Position numbers and translations under genes: made by a program. DNA of 64,000 bases, from NCBI RefSeq assembly GCF_020524325.1, contig NZ_JAIVKY010000005.1, positions 186,001-250,000 on the forward strand, given 5' to 3'. The DNA is from Sutcliffiella horikoshii. GTDB taxonomy: Bacteria > Bacillota > Bacilli > Bacillales > Bacillaceae_I. Under the pieces are notes generated by a model, which worked only from the letters and a program-made list of their open reading frames with translations, did no database searches and was not told the origin of the DNA. This document shows, piece by piece, positions 23,768 to 33,605 of the stretch (positions within the stretch are counted from its first letter, which is position 1; each line of letters starts with the position of its first letter).

Positions 23768-24433
23768 TTGCGTTTTTGGAAAAGGACTGTATATACGGGT
23801 ACTCTGGCTATTTCCCTATTACTGACAGGTTGTGTGAATGGAGAATCACCTGAACAGGAGATATTTCAGACATTAGAGGAAGTAGTAGAACTTGAAGCCA
23901 GCTTTGAAGAGCAACAAGGACCTTTGTTGGAATTAGAAAAAGAGGAATCTGCTATTTATGAAGAGATTCTTACTCTTGGGATGAAAGAGTTTGATCAGAT
24001 TGTTAAACTTTCTCAAGAAGGGCTGGCTTTAGTGGAACAAAAAGAAACTGCCATGAAAAGTGAAAAAGAGAGCATTGAAGCAGCACGTAAGCAATTTGAA
24101 GAAGTAAAAACTTCAATCGAATCATTAGAAGATGAAGAACTTAAAAAAGAGGCACAAGCGTTATATCAACTAATGGAACAACGTTATGAAGCCTATATGA
24201 CTTTATCGAATCATTATATGAAGTCAATGGAAGTCGAAAAAGAAATGTACGAGCTTTTTCAAACGGAAGATTTGACATTGGAGCAACTCCAAGTGCAGAT
24301 AAATGATTTGAATGAGAAGTATGAAAAAATCAATGAAGCAAACAAAGCTTTCAATGAATATACGGACCAGTATAATAAAGCTAAATTGGATTTTTATAAA
24401 AAAGCTGGACTTAATGTCAGCTATGATAATTAA
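23768..24433 (+). CDS. ykyA: YkyA family lipoprotein
   Basis: 221 residues starting with TTG 23768 after TTAGGGGGA. The lipoprotein signal peptide ends in LLLTGC (Cys22). The mature part is almost entirely charged helix (ESIEAARKQFEEVKTSIESL and similar), predicted coiled coil. Function unknown. Its place directly before pdhA matches B. subtilis. It has its own terminator. Confidence 0.88.
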   Translation: MRFWKRTVYTGTLAISLLLTGCVNGESPEQEIFQTLEEVVELEASFEEQQGPLLELEKEESAIYEEILTLGMKEFDQIVKLSQEGLALVEQKETAMKSEKESIEAARKQFEEVKTSIESLEDEELKKEAQALYQLMEQRYEAYMTLSNHYMKSMEVEKEMYELFQTEDLTLEQLQVQINDLNEKYEKINEANKAFNEYTDQYNKAKLDFYKKAGLNVSYDN

Positions 24434-24438
24434 GTGGA

Positions 24439-24477
24439 AAAAGACACGTTGGAGGTAGCCTCCTCGGGTCTTTTTTT
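24439..24477 (+). terminator. Terminator after ykyA
   Basis: AAAAAGAC...GGAGG pairs with CCTCC...GTCTTTTT around three bases, ending in seven T. Confidence 0.88.
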
Positions 24478-24606
24478 GTGTGGGAATATGTATTTTTCTT
24501 ATCGCAAAATAGTCAATATACAGCCGATGATTAAGATTGAGATATATCGGGAATGGAAACTATAGCGTTTTTTTATTATTACAACATAACAAGAAGTCGA
24601 CCTGTT

Positions 24607-24622
24607 CTGTATTGTAATACAG
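24607..24622 (+). promoter_or_regulatory. Palindrome in the pdhA upstream region
   Basis: CTGTATT-GT-AATACAG has perfect 7-bp arms and lies about 340 bases upstream of pdhA; a half-site TTAATACAG recurs near 24780. It is a candidate operator with no regulator assigned. The 480-bp gap 24478-24959 shows no gene. Confidence 0.4.
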
Positions 24623-24959
24623 TTTTTGAAGTTGTGTTAGTACAGTAAGAGATTCAGAATAATTTTTTTACTTTTTTTGGTTTTGAAATCCAATACAAGC
24701 AAAGAGATTGACGGGATTGCGGAGTGTGTTGTAAACTTGACCTTGGTGAAAAGTTGTATTAATATTTTCTTCGGAAAGATTAATACAGTATAAATTTGAG
24801 TGTTTATCATGCATATTGCAGAAGACACTAAAAGAGGAAAGATACGTTTTTGCATCACAAACAGAAAAATGTCTTTTAAAACACGTTTTTGGGTAACCTA
24901 TTTTTGTATGTAATGATGTATTAAATAGTTCTCTTAATAGAAAGGAAGAGGTGACGTAG

Positions 24960-26075
<1,116 letters not shown>

Positions 26076-26078
26076 GCC

Positions 26079-27056
26079 ATGGCGCAAATGACAATGATTC
26101 AAGCGATCACTGATGCGTTACGCACAGAATTGAAAAATGACGAAAACGTCTTACTTTTCGGTGAAGACGTTGGTCAAAACGGTGGGGTTTTCCGTGCAAC
26201 TGAAGGCCTTCAAGCTGAGTTCGGGGAAGATCGCGTGTTTGATACACCACTTGCAGAATCAGGAATCGGTGGACTTGCTGTCGGCTTCGGTGTAACCGGC
26301 TTCCGTCCTGTAATGGAAATCCAATTCTTCGGTTTCGTTTACGAAGTAATGGACTCTGTTAGTGGACAACTTGCTCGTATGCGTTACCGTACAGGTGGAC
26401 GCTGGAACGCTCCAGTAACAATCCGTTCCCCGTTTGGTGGAGGGGTTCACACACCTGAACTTCATGCAGACAGCCTAGAAGGACTAGTTGCACAGCAACC
26501 AGGACTTAAAGTAGTTATCCCTGCAACACCTTATGATGCGAAAGGTCTTCTAATTTCTGCAATCCGTGATAACGATCCTGTTATTTTCTTGGAGCACATG
26601 AAATTATACCGTTCTTTCCGTCAAGAGGTTCCAGAAGAAGAGTACACAATTGAGATCGGTAAAGCAGACGTTAAACGTGAAGGTACCGACATCACAATGG
26701 TTACTTACGGAGCAATGGTACATGAGTGCTTAAAAGCAGCTGACCAACTTGAAAAAGACGGAGTATCTGCAGAAGTAATCGACTTGCGTACAATCAGCCC
26801 ATTGGATATCGAAACAATCATTTCATCTGTTGAAAAAACAGGCCGTGCAATTGTTGTCCAAGAAGCACAAAAACAAGCTGGTATCGGAGCAAACATCGTA
26901 GCAGAAATCAATGACCGTGCAATTCTAAGCCTAGAAGCACCGGTATTACGTGTTGCTGCACCAGATACGGTATTCCCATTCTCTCAAGCAGAGAGCGTAT
27001 GGTTGCCAAATCATAAAGATGTTCTAGAAACAGCGAAAAAAGTTCTGAACTTCTAA
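26079..27056 (+). CDS. pdhB: Pyruvate dehydrogenase E1 beta subunit
   Basis: 325 residues of the transketolase-like beta subunit: [20 protein letters not shown] near residue 25, [18 protein letters not shown] near 117 with the catalytic-region His residues, and [13 protein letters not shown] in the C-terminal domain. It pairs with PdhA in the E1 heterotetramer. The ribosome-binding site AAGGAG lies within the end of pdhA. It is followed by an unusually large gap (292 bases) holding a repeat element before pdhC. Confidence 0.97.
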   Translation: MAQMTMIQAITDALRTELKNDENVLLFGEDVGQNGGVFRATEGLQAEFGEDRVFDTPLAESGIGGLAVGFGVTGFRPVMEIQFFGFVYEVMDSVSGQLARMRYRTGGRWNAPVTIRSPFGGGVHTPELHADSLEGLVAQQPGLKVVIPATPYDAKGLLISAIRDNDPVIFLEHMKLYRSFRQEVPEEEYTIEIGKADVKREGTDITMVTYGAMVHECLKAADQLEKDGVSAEVIDLRTISPLDIETIISSVEKTGRAIVVQEAQKQAGIGANIVAEINDRAILSLEAPVLRVAAPDTVFPFSQAESVWLPNHKDVLETAKKVLNF

Positions 27057-27173
27057 TATAAAAGTTCTTCAACAGAACTACCATACGGAAGTCCATTCTT
27101 CGCCTAGCCAAGAGTGGGCTCTCCATTTTATACAAAAGTAAGCAGAAGAAGGCAATCTCGTATACTAATTCAT

Positions 27174-27300
27174 CTGTAGATTGTAGTGCAAGGTGTGAGA
27201 CTCCTGCGGGAAGTACCGGTATGTTGAGACCCCTGAAGCGTTGTGAGGAGGCTCAAGCACCGACCCGCGGAAAGCGAACACCTAGAACGGAAATCTACAG
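27174..27300 (-). repeat. Solo palindromic repeat inside the pdh operon
   Basis: A 127-bp copy with perfect 9-bp ends CTGTAGATT and AATCTACAG, and inner pairing of AAGGTGT with ACACCT. The core has the family sequences GAGACTCCTGCGGG, TTGTGAGGAGGCTCAAGC and CCCGCGGAAAGCGAA. It fills most of the pdhB-pdhC gap and would form a long hairpin in the operon mRNA. A smaller hairpin AGTTCT/AGAACT lies just after pdhB. Confidence 0.9.
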
Positions 27301-27348
27301 ACGTAAACAGATTCCTTAAAAGCTATCTATCATAGGAGGTTGAATACT

Positions 27349-28713
27349 GTGGCATTCGAATTTAAACTGCCAGATATCGGTGAAGGTATCCATGAAGGTG
27401 AAATCGTAAAGTGGTTCGTAAAACCAGGTGACGAAATCGAAGAAGATGACGTACTTTGTGAAGTACAAAACGATAAAGCAGTCGTAGAAATTCCATCTCC
27501 TGTTAAAGGGAAAGTTACGGAATTGAAAGTGGAAGAAGGTACTGTCTGTACTGTTGGACAAACCATCATCACACTAGACGCACCAGGTTATGAAGACCTT
27601 AAATTTAAAGGTGACGACCACGGAAGCGACGATTCAAAAGCGGAAGAAAAAACAGAAGGACAAGTTCAAGCAACAGCTGAAGCTGGTCAAGATGTGAAAA
27701 AAGAAGAAGCTCCAAAAGAAGAGCCAAAAGCTGAAACAGGCGCTGGCGCTCAAGAACAAGCAGAAGTAGATCCAAACAGACGCGTAATCGCAATGCCTTC
27801 CGTACGTAAATATGCTCGTGAAAAAGGCGTTGAAATCCGTCAAGTTGCTGGTTCCGGCGACAATGGCCGTGTGTTAAAAAGCGATATCGATGCATTCTTA
27901 AGCGGAGGAGGCGCTAAAGCAGAAGAAACTACTACTGAAACGGCTCCTGCAGCTAAAGAAGAAACAAAAACAGAAGCAAAACAAGAAAAACAAGCAATTC
28001 CTGCTGGTCAATACCCAGAGACTCGTGAGAAAATGAGTGGTATGCGCCGTGCAATCTCAAAAGCGATGGTTAACTCCAAGCACACTGCACCACACGTAAC
28101 ATTGATGGACGAGATTGATGTGACAGAGCTTGTTGCACACCGCAAGAAATTCAAATCAGTTGCAGCGGATAAAGGTATTAAGTTAACATTCTTACCATAC
28201 GTAGTTAAAGCACTTACATCTGCGTTACGTGAGTACCCTGTACTTAACACATCTCTTGATGATGCAACAGATGAGATTGTTCACAAGCACTATTACAACA
28301 TCGGAATCGCTGCTGATACAGAAAAAGGCTTGTTAGTTCCTGTTGTGAAAGATGCAGATAGAAAGTCTATCTTCTCTATTTCCAATGAGATCAACGAACT
28401 TGCTGGAAAAGCACGTGACGGTAAATTGGCATCTGATGAAATGAAAGGCGCTTCTTGCACAATCACAAACATCGGTTCTGCTGGTGGACAATGGTTCACA
28501 CCGGTTATTAACCATCCAGAAGTTGCGATTCTAGGTATCGGCCGTATCGCAGAAAAACCTGTAGTGAAAGATGGAGAAATTGTAGTGGCTCCAGTTCTTG
28601 CATTATCACTAAGCTTTGACCATCGTATGATTGATGGCGCTACTGCTCAAAATGCGCTTAACCATATCAAGCGCCTATTGAACGATCCACAATTATTGTT
28701 AATGGAGGGTTAA
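27349..28713 (+). CDS. pdhC: Dihydrolipoamide acetyltransferase, E2 of pyruvate dehydrogenase
   Basis: 454 residues. An N-terminal lipoyl domain has lipoyl-Lys43 in [13 protein letters not shown]. Next come an Ala/Glu/Lys-rich linker, a peripheral-subunit-binding domain ([18 protein letters not shown]), a second linker, and a catalytic domain with [12 protein letters not shown]. It forms the core of the PDH complex and transfers acetyl groups to CoA. GTG 27349 is chosen, 9 bases after AGGAGG (27334-27339), giving the B. subtilis N-terminus; in-frame TTG 27340 touches that site. Confidence 0.96.
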   Translation: MAFEFKLPDIGEGIHEGEIVKWFVKPGDEIEEDDVLCEVQNDKAVVEIPSPVKGKVTELKVEEGTVCTVGQTIITLDAPGYEDLKFKGDDHGSDDSKAEEKTEGQVQATAEAGQDVKKEEAPKEEPKAETGAGAQEQAEVDPNRRVIAMPSVRKYAREKGVEIRQVAGSGDNGRVLKSDIDAFLSGGGAKAEETTTETAPAAKEETKTEAKQEKQAIPAGQYPETREKMSGMRRAISKAMVNSKHTAPHVTLMDEIDVTELVAHRKKFKSVAADKGIKLTFLPYVVKALTSALREYPVLNTSLDDATDEIVHKHYYNIGIAADTEKGLLVPVVKDADRKSIFSISNEINELAGKARDGKLASDEMKGASCTITNIGSAGGQWFTPVINHPEVAILGIGRIAEKPVVKDGEIVVAPVLALSLSFDHRMIDGATAQNALNHIKRLLNDPQLLLMEG

Positions 28714-28716
28714 TAA

Positions 28717-30129
28717 ATGGTAGTAGGAGATTTCGCAATTGATGTAGATACGCTTGTCATCGGTTCGGGCCCTGGCGGATATGTTGCTGCAATCCGCGCG
28801 GCTCAACTGGGACAAAAGGTAACAATCGTAGAAAAGAATACGCTTGGTGGAGTATGTTTAAACGTTGGATGTATCCCTTCCAAAGCGTTAATTTCTGCAG
28901 GTCACCGCTTTGAAACAGCACAACATTCTGAAGACATGGGAATCAAAGCTGAGAACGTAACAGTTGATTTCTCAAAAGTTCAAGAATGGAAAGCAGGAGT
29001 TGTGAAGAAATTGACTGGCGGAGTAGAAGGTCTACTTAAGGGGAATAAAGTAGACATCGTTTCTGGAGAAGCATACTTCGTAGACGGAAACACAGTTCGT
29101 ATCATGGACGAAAACTCAGCGCAAACATACAAGTTCAATAACTGTATCATTGCAACAGGTTCTCGCCCAATCGAAATTCCGACTTTCAAGTACTCTAAAC
29201 GTGTTCTTGATTCTACAGGTGCATTGGCACTTAAAGAAATTCCAAAGAAACTAGTTGTTATCGGTGGAGGTTACATCGGTACGGAGCTAGGTACAGCTTA
29301 TGCAAACTTTGGAACAGAAGTTGTTATTGTGGAAGCTGCAGATGAGATCTTGGCTGGATTTGAAAAGCAAATGAGCTCACTTGTAAAACGTAACCTAAAG
29401 AAAAAAGGTAACGTAGAAATCTTCACAAAAGCAATGGCTAAAGGTGTAGAAGAAACAGAAGATGGTGTCAAAGTAACAATTGAAGTAAAAGGCGAGGAGC
29501 AAACAATCGACGCTGATTACGTATTGGTTACTGTAGGTCGCCGTCCTAACACAGATGAGCTTGGCCTTGAGCAAGTTGGTGTGGAAATGACAGATCGTGG
29601 CGTTGTCAAAATTGATAAGCAGTGCCGCACTAGCGTTTCTAACATCTATGCAATCGGAGACATCGTTGATGGACCACCACTTGCACATAAAGCTTCTTAC
29701 GAAGGTAAGATTGCTGCAGAAGCAATTGCTGGTGAGCCAGCTGAGATTGACTACTTAGGTATTCCAGCGGTAGTATTCTCTGAGCCAGAACTTGCGTCTG
29801 TAGGTTACACAGAAGCTCAAGCAAAAGAAGAAGGAATCGAAGTAACAGCTGCTAAATTCCCTTTTGCTGCGAACGGCCGTGCATTGGCATTGAACGCAAC
29901 AGACGGATTCTTAAAGCTTGTAACTCGTAAAGAAGATGGACTAATCATCGGTGCTCAAATTGCTGGTTCTAGTGCATCTGACATGATCGCTGAACTTGGT
30001 CTTGCTATTGAAGCTGGTATGACAGCTGAAGATATCGCCATGACAATCCACGCGCACCCAACATTGGGAGAAATCACAATGGAAGCTGCAGAAGTGGCAA
30101 TGGGAAGCCCTATTCATATCGTGAAGTAA
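28717..30129 (+). CDS. pdhD: Dihydrolipoamide dehydrogenase, E3
   Basis: 470 residues. The FAD motif is [15 protein letters not shown] at 17-31, the redox-active disulfide is [15 protein letters not shown] with Cys47 and Cys52, the NAD motif is [13 protein letters not shown], and the dimerisation-domain active-site HAHPT is near the end. It reoxidises lipoamide with NAD+. It follows pdhC after 3 bases and is the last gene of the operon. Confidence 0.97.
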   Translation: MVVGDFAIDVDTLVIGSGPGGYVAAIRAAQLGQKVTIVEKNTLGGVCLNVGCIPSKALISAGHRFETAQHSEDMGIKAENVTVDFSKVQEWKAGVVKKLTGGVEGLLKGNKVDIVSGEAYFVDGNTVRIMDENSAQTYKFNNCIIATGSRPIEIPTFKYSKRVLDSTGALALKEIPKKLVVIGGGYIGTELGTAYANFGTEVVIVEAADEILAGFEKQMSSLVKRNLKKKGNVEIFTKAMAKGVEETEDGVKVTIEVKGEEQTIDADYVLVTVGRRPNTDELGLEQVGVEMTDRGVVKIDKQCRTSVSNIYAIGDIVDGPPLAHKASYEGKIAAEAIAGEPAEIDYLGIPAVVFSEPELASVGYTEAQAKEEGIEVTAAKFPFAANGRALALNATDGFLKLVTRKEDGLIIGAQIAGSSASDMIAELGLAIEAGMTAEDIAMTIHAHPTLGEITMEAAEVAMGSPIHIVK

Positions 30130-30142
30130 TAGAACAAACTAA

Positions 30143-30175
30143 GGAGCCTCCGCTAATGTGGAGGCTCTTACTTTT
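30143..30175 (+). terminator. Terminator after pdhD
   Basis: GGAGCCTCC pairs with GGAGGCTC around six bases; the tail is T-rich but interrupted. Confidence 0.8.
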
Positions 30176-30187
30176 GCTTATATCACA

Positions 30188-30227
30188 CAAAAAAGGGATT
30201 CCTCCTACTAATAGGTGGAATCCCCAA
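30188..30227 (-). terminator. Terminator overlapping the end of the thioredoxin-like lipoprotein gene
   Basis: On the minus strand GGGATTCC...CCT pairs with AGG...GGAATCCC, followed by T6. It contains the last codons and stop of that gene. Confidence 0.85.
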
Positions 30228-30600
30228 CTTGATTTAATGCTTGTTCAATGGAAACAACAATATCTTTTTTTGGCTTTGAGCCTTCTATCTGCGTGACTAC
30301 TTCATTGTCATGAACCACAATTAAAGAAGGGGTTGCTTTCACATTAAACTGCTTATATAAGAGTTTTTCATTTTCAGAATGGACAACTTTTAAATTTGCA
30401 ACTTCATCCGGAAATGAATTTTTCAAATCAATGATCGCATCATAATATGTACTCTCATCCTGTAAATTAGATTCGTCCGTAAAGAAAACAAGCGTACGAG
30501 AATCATCAGGAAATTGAATGTGAGTTATCGATTGATTTTCTTGACAGGAAGATAAAATGAAAAAAGACAACATGAAAAAGATAACAGCGCCTCTAATCAT
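30208..30600 (-). CDS. Thioredoxin-fold lipoprotein lacking CxxC
   Basis: 130 residues. The signal peptide ends FILSSC (Cys19). The mature domain resembles a thioredoxin fold: RTLVFFTDE, LYKQFNVKATPSLIVV with the cis-Pro, and VTQIEGSKPKKDIV. No CxxC is present, so it is not a disulfide reductase. ATG 30600 follows GTGAGG; an in-frame GTG 30612 is less likely. It lies just after pdhD, the location of slp (small lipoprotein) in B. subtilis, but I cannot confirm orthology. Confidence 0.75.
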   Translation of the reverse strand: MIRGAVIFFMLSFFILSSCQENQSITHIQFPDDSRTLVFFTDESNLQDESTYYDAIIDLKNSFPDEVANLKVVHSENEKLLYKQFNVKATPSLIVVHDNEVVTQIEGSKPKKDIVVSIEQALNQVGDSTY

Positions 30601-30823
30601 GGCAATCCTCACTTTCTAACAACATATATTATCATGAATAGTTACTTTTTTATTCTACTATTTGGTGCTATTCTACCATTAAATTTTATGTAAAAAGGCC
30701 TTGTCACGTAAATGTTACATAATTGAAAAATAGATAGCTCCTTTCTGGCATATTAATTATAAAGGTTTCCAATCATGAAAAATCGGTTAAATAATTAGAA
30801 ATATGCAGTAAGGAGCTGCTTTT

Positions 30824-31072
30824 ATGAAAAATTATGTGGTATTTTTAATACAAAATATTTTTTGGGGGACATATAGTCTGATAGAATGGTTTTCGGTCAG
30901 AGATAAAATGCAGGCCAAAGTTATTTTGTTAGGTATATTTATCTATCTCTGTTATACCCTCGCCATGTCAATCATTCATAAAAAGAAGCATGCGGCGATG
31001 ACAACTGCCATCAGTTTTATTTTCTATTTTAGTTTCCAGAGTCTATTTTACTATTTTGTCTTTGGTGGCTGA
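30824..31072 (+). CDS. Small membrane protein of unknown function
   Basis: 82 residues with about three hydrophobic segments: VVFLIQNIFWGTYSLIEWF, VILLGIFIYLCYTLAMSII and a final FIFYFSFQSLFYYFVF. A lysine-rich HKKKH loop follows the second. TAAGGAGCTGC precedes the ATG. No family recognised. It lies between pdhD and the polysaccharide deacetylase gene. Confidence 0.65.
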   Translation: MKNYVVFLIQNIFWGTYSLIEWFSVRDKMQAKVILLGIFIYLCYTLAMSIIHKKKHAAMTTAISFIFYFSFQSLFYYFVFGG

Positions 31073-31168
31073 TTTTTCTTGTTAAAATTTAATAACTGGA
31101 AAAAGATTGCCTTCATATAGTAAATGCTAGTATGATAAAAGGTGAAACTTACGTATGGAGGAAAGAAT

Positions 31169-32104
31169 ATGAAAAAATGGATACTATCAGCATCATTATT
31201 GCTCCTCCTTGTAGCTTGCGGGCAAAATGGACAAGTTGAAAATAATGAGCAAGAAACCTCTGCTTCAGAAAACCAGACCGAAGAAAATGATTCTGTAGTG
31301 GAAGAGGAAGAAAAAGATGTCCCTGCATCAAAAACAGAAGACATGAGTGAAGAACCTGCAGAAGATGAAGTAGTGAACTCCGACGAAGGTGAGAATGAAG
31401 AAGAACAAGAATCAGATAACGAGGACCAAGTAGAAGTAACTTCCCCTCCAGAACCCCAATATATCGTAAACCCTACTACTTCTGCTATAGAACCCTCAGA
31501 TGATGCAAACTCCGAGGTGGTTCTATTAACAATAGATGACGCTCCTGATAGGTATGCATTAGAAATGGCTACGGTTTTAAAAGAATTGGGAGTAAAAGCT
31601 ATTTTCTTTGTAAATGGTCATTTTCTTGAGACGGATGAAGAGCAGCAAGTACTAAAAAACATATATGAGATGGGCTTTCCAATTGGAAATCATACCATGA
31701 CGCATAAGTCCTTAAGGCAGCTTACTGAAGAAGAACAGTATGAAGAAATTGTATTGCTTAGTGATCGAGTAGAAGAAATTACAGGAGAACGCCCACGCTT
31801 TTTTCGTGCCCCATTTGGTACTAATACAGATTATGCAATAGAACTGGTAAAGCAAGAGGGAATGATTCCTATGAATTGGACATATGGTTATGATTGGGAA
31901 ACAGAATATATGGATGCTGATGCACTTGCAGATATAATGGTTAATACGGAATATCTGAACAGTGGAGCCAATCTGTTAATGCATGACCGGGAATGGACCA
32001 AAGATGCGTTAGCCGATATTGTAAAAGGGCTTCAAGAAAAGGGATACGAGATACTTGACCCAGAGCTAATTGGGACTGAAGATGCTAGCGTAGAAACGGA
32101 ATGA
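31169..32104 (+). CDS. NodB-fold polysaccharide deacetylase-like lipoprotein
   Basis: 311 residues. The signal ends LLLVAC (Cys17) and is followed by an acidic linker of about 90 residues rich in Glu, Asp and Ser. The NodB domain then has motif 1 TIDDAPD (usually TFDDGP), motif 2 NHTMTH, motif 3 RAPFG and LLMHDRE near the end. The metal ligands Asp/His/His are kept. It probably acts on cell-wall glycans outside the membrane; the substrate is unknown. ATG 31169 follows GGAGGAAAG. Confidence 0.85.
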   Translation: MKKWILSASLLLLLVACGQNGQVENNEQETSASENQTEENDSVVEEEEKDVPASKTEDMSEEPAEDEVVNSDEGENEEEQESDNEDQVEVTSPPEPQYIVNPTTSAIEPSDDANSEVVLLTIDDAPDRYALEMATVLKELGVKAIFFVNGHFLETDEEQQVLKNIYEMGFPIGNHTMTHKSLRQLTEEEQYEEIVLLSDRVEEITGERPRFFRAPFGTNTDYAIELVKQEGMIPMNWTYGYDWETEYMDADALADIMVNTEYLNSGANLLMHDREWTKDALADIVKGLQEKGYEILDPELIGTEDASVETE

Positions 32105-32141
32105 AAAAAGAAAGCCCGCTCGGTTGTGAGCGGGCTTTTTC
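32105..32141. terminator. Bidirectional terminator
   Basis: AAAGCCCGCTC pairs with GAGCGGGCTTT around six bases, with A-runs and T-runs on both sides, between two convergent genes. Confidence 0.92.
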
Positions 32142-32144
32142 TAT

Positions 32145-32570
32145 TTAACGTTTATAATAGTACATGATGCTGCCTGTAAATAGCTTAAGCTCTGCTTCTA
32201 GCTTCTTTGCGAGAAATTTACATAGTTCATTAGCTTTTGCTTTATCACCGTGGGTGCTTTGGTCGTGTAAAGTAACTTGTATGTAGGAGAGAGGTTCAGT
32301 CGCGTCTGAAGTGGCTAGCTGTGTGCCAACACCGATAAGGATCATCTTATACCGATCCTCCGTACCCTTTAAGTAAAACCACTGTCCTTTTCCTTCAGGC
32401 TTTTCTTTTAACTCATAGGGAAAAGCGGCCTGGCTGTATTCCCAGCCTAATTGTTTTCCGGTTTTAGATGTAATGTCTTTATAGTAGTTTAATAACTCTT
32501 TTACATGTTCAACGGTAAGCGTTTTCTCTTTTGATTTGGGAACTAAATTAATGTAAGCGCTACTGGCCAT
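32145..32570 (-). CDS. DUF1885 family protein
   Basis: 141 residues of a soluble protein with AYINLVPKSKEKTLTVEHVK, LLNYYKDITSKTGKQLGWEY and AFPYELKEKPEGKGQWFYLK, the pattern I associate with DUF1885 from Bacillus and Geobacillus. Function unknown. ATG 32570 is 8 bases after AGGAG on the minus strand; an in-frame GTG at 32579 overlaps that site. Confidence 0.65.
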   Translation of the reverse strand: MASSAYINLVPKSKEKTLTVEHVKELLNYYKDITSKTGKQLGWEYSQAAFPYELKEKPEGKGQWFYLKGTEDRYKMILIGVGTQLATSDATEPLSYIQVTLHDQSTHGDKAKANELCKFLAKKLEAELKLFTGSIMYYYKR

Positions 32571-32722
32571 CGAATTCACTCCTAAGATTACTATTCCATT
32601 ATATATATTCTAGCATTATAGGAAATCTGCTGACAATCACTAAGTGAAAATTCTTGCAAATCAAGCAATTTATAAGTTATAATAATATTCTGAATAACCA
32701 AAAAATAAAAAGGAGGTACCTT

Positions 32723-33022
32723 ATGAACTTATTTGACAAGCTTTATGATAACAATGAGAATGTTCCTGTTCGCTTTGTTGGTTTTACAACTAAAGATGTT
32801 AGATATGATTTTGGTATCGTGTACACGAATATGTTTTTTGGTAAGCCCCTTGTCATCTGTATGCAAACCGGCCGTTCCACCCTCCTCGACCCTAAAGACA
32901 TTACCGACCTTAACCACCTTCAGCATGTATTCCGAATTGATTCACAAGAGCAAGCAGAAGATCTCGCTGAGTTTTTCACTGAGGCTATACCTGTAAGTCC
33001 GTTTCAAGAACAATACGAATAA
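32723..33022 (+). CDS. DUF3055 family protein
   Basis: 99 residues. NLFDKLYDNNENVPVRFVGF at the N-terminus and FGKPLVICMQTGRSTLL in the middle resemble DUF3055 (Bacillus and Staphylococcus small proteins of unknown function). ATG 32723 follows AAGGAGGT at ideal spacing; earlier in-frame starts have no ribosome-binding site. It ends just before a terminator. Confidence 0.65.
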   Translation: MNLFDKLYDNNENVPVRFVGFTTKDVRYDFGIVYTNMFFGKPLVICMQTGRSTLLDPKDITDLNHLQHVFRIDSQEQAEDLAEFFTEAIPVSPFQEQYE

Positions 33023-33037
33023 AAGTTAATCTCTTTC

Positions 33038-33073
33038 GAGGCCAGTGTCCTGTTTTTAGGGCATTGGCCTTTC
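33038..33073 (+). terminator. Terminator after the DUF3055 gene
   Basis: AGGCCAGTG pairs with CATTGGCCT around a T-rich loop and is followed by T. The stretch 33074-33280 shows no gene. Confidence 0.8.
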
Positions 33074-33284
33074 GAATTGAAAGTGAATTAGAACCTATAC
33101 ACCAGAGTTGAAGGAAATCCTGGTGAACGGTCTAATGGAATGGAGTAAATGGAAACTATAAGCCCAAACAGACCGTAAATTGATGAGAACGGTCATATAG
33201 AAGCGTCCTATAATCCCGATCAAAAGACAAGTCGGCTTTTATTGTCCAATAGCAGGAAAAAATGGAACAGCCTAAATACTAAAA

Positions 33285-33327
33285 TCTAATGTGTTATACA
33301 ATTTAGTTATTGACATAACACATTAGA
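33285..33327 (+). promoter_or_regulatory. 13-bp inverted repeat with CcpN-type boxes
   Basis: TCTAATGTGTTAT pairs perfectly with ATAACACATTAGA across 17 bases. TGTGTTATACA (33290-33300) fits the CcpN consensus TRTGHYATAYW at every position. The opposing arm fits at 9 of 11. The downstream arm overlaps the -35 region of the SR1 promoter, so binding should affect it. Confidence 0.7.
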
Positions 33328-33338
33328 GGCTTTATGAT
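33310..33338 (+). promoter_or_regulatory. SigA promoter of SR1
   Basis: TTGACA and TATGAT are 17 bases apart; transcription should begin near 33345. A cre-like sequence ATAAAGCGCTTTCA (33353-33366, 12 of 14 positions of TGWAANCGNTNWCA) lies just downstream, a possible CcpA site. Confidence 0.75.
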
Positions 33339-33417
33339 GTAAGTAAGACAACATAAAGCGCTTTCATTAAAGGCGGCTTTGCAAAAAAAATTTCTTTTAG
33401 GAAAGAGGTTGAAGGGT

Positions 33418-33543
33418 ATGGGTACAATCATTTGTCAAACTTGTAACAGCGCGGTGGATCACTTTGAGGATGAAAAAGTTACGACTTATTATGCAAAATG
33501 TGCAGATTGTCAGTGCTCTGAAAAAAGCGAAGATCTAGCCTAG
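33418..33543 (+). CDS. SR1P peptide
   Basis: 41 residues after GAAAGAGGTTGAAGG. It begins MGTIICQTCNS and contains HFEDEKVTTYYAKC, matching B. subtilis SR1P (MGTIVCQDCN..., FEDEKVTTLYG). Five cysteines fall as CxxC near residue 6 and CxxCxC near 28. In B. subtilis SR1P binds glyceraldehyde-3-phosphate dehydrogenase GapA and aids its association with RNase J1, whose gene rnjA is also in this window. Confidence 0.85.
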   Translation: MGTIICQTCNSAVDHFEDEKVTTYYAKCADCQCSEKSEDLA

Positions 33544-33560
33544 AATCATATATTAATAGA

Positions 33561-33598
33561 AAGAGCAGGTCCCCTGATTTTGAGGGAACCTGCTCTTT
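33561..33598. terminator. Shared terminator of SR1 and speA
   Basis: AAGAGCAGGT...CCCT pairs with AGGG...ACCTGCTCTT around six bases with T at the end. It lies between the SR1P stop and the speA stop and can act on both strands. Confidence 0.9.
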
Positions 33599-33605
33599 GT
33601 TCATT

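Larger units (their letters stand above)
33345..33598 (+). ncRNA. SR1 dual-function regulatory RNA
   Basis: From the predicted start at about 33345 to a strong terminator the transcript would be about 254 nt. It lies between pdhD and speA, exactly where B. subtilis encodes SR1, and carries the SR1P frame. In B. subtilis SR1 base-pairs with ahrC mRNA to control arginine catabolism and encodes a peptide that binds GapA. I see no ahrC here, so the pairing region was not tested. Confidence 0.8.

Noticed and set aside
33074-33280. Extra small gene or RNA before SR1
   Set aside because: Repeated GAACGGTC words are present, but there is no supported start, promoter or terminator.
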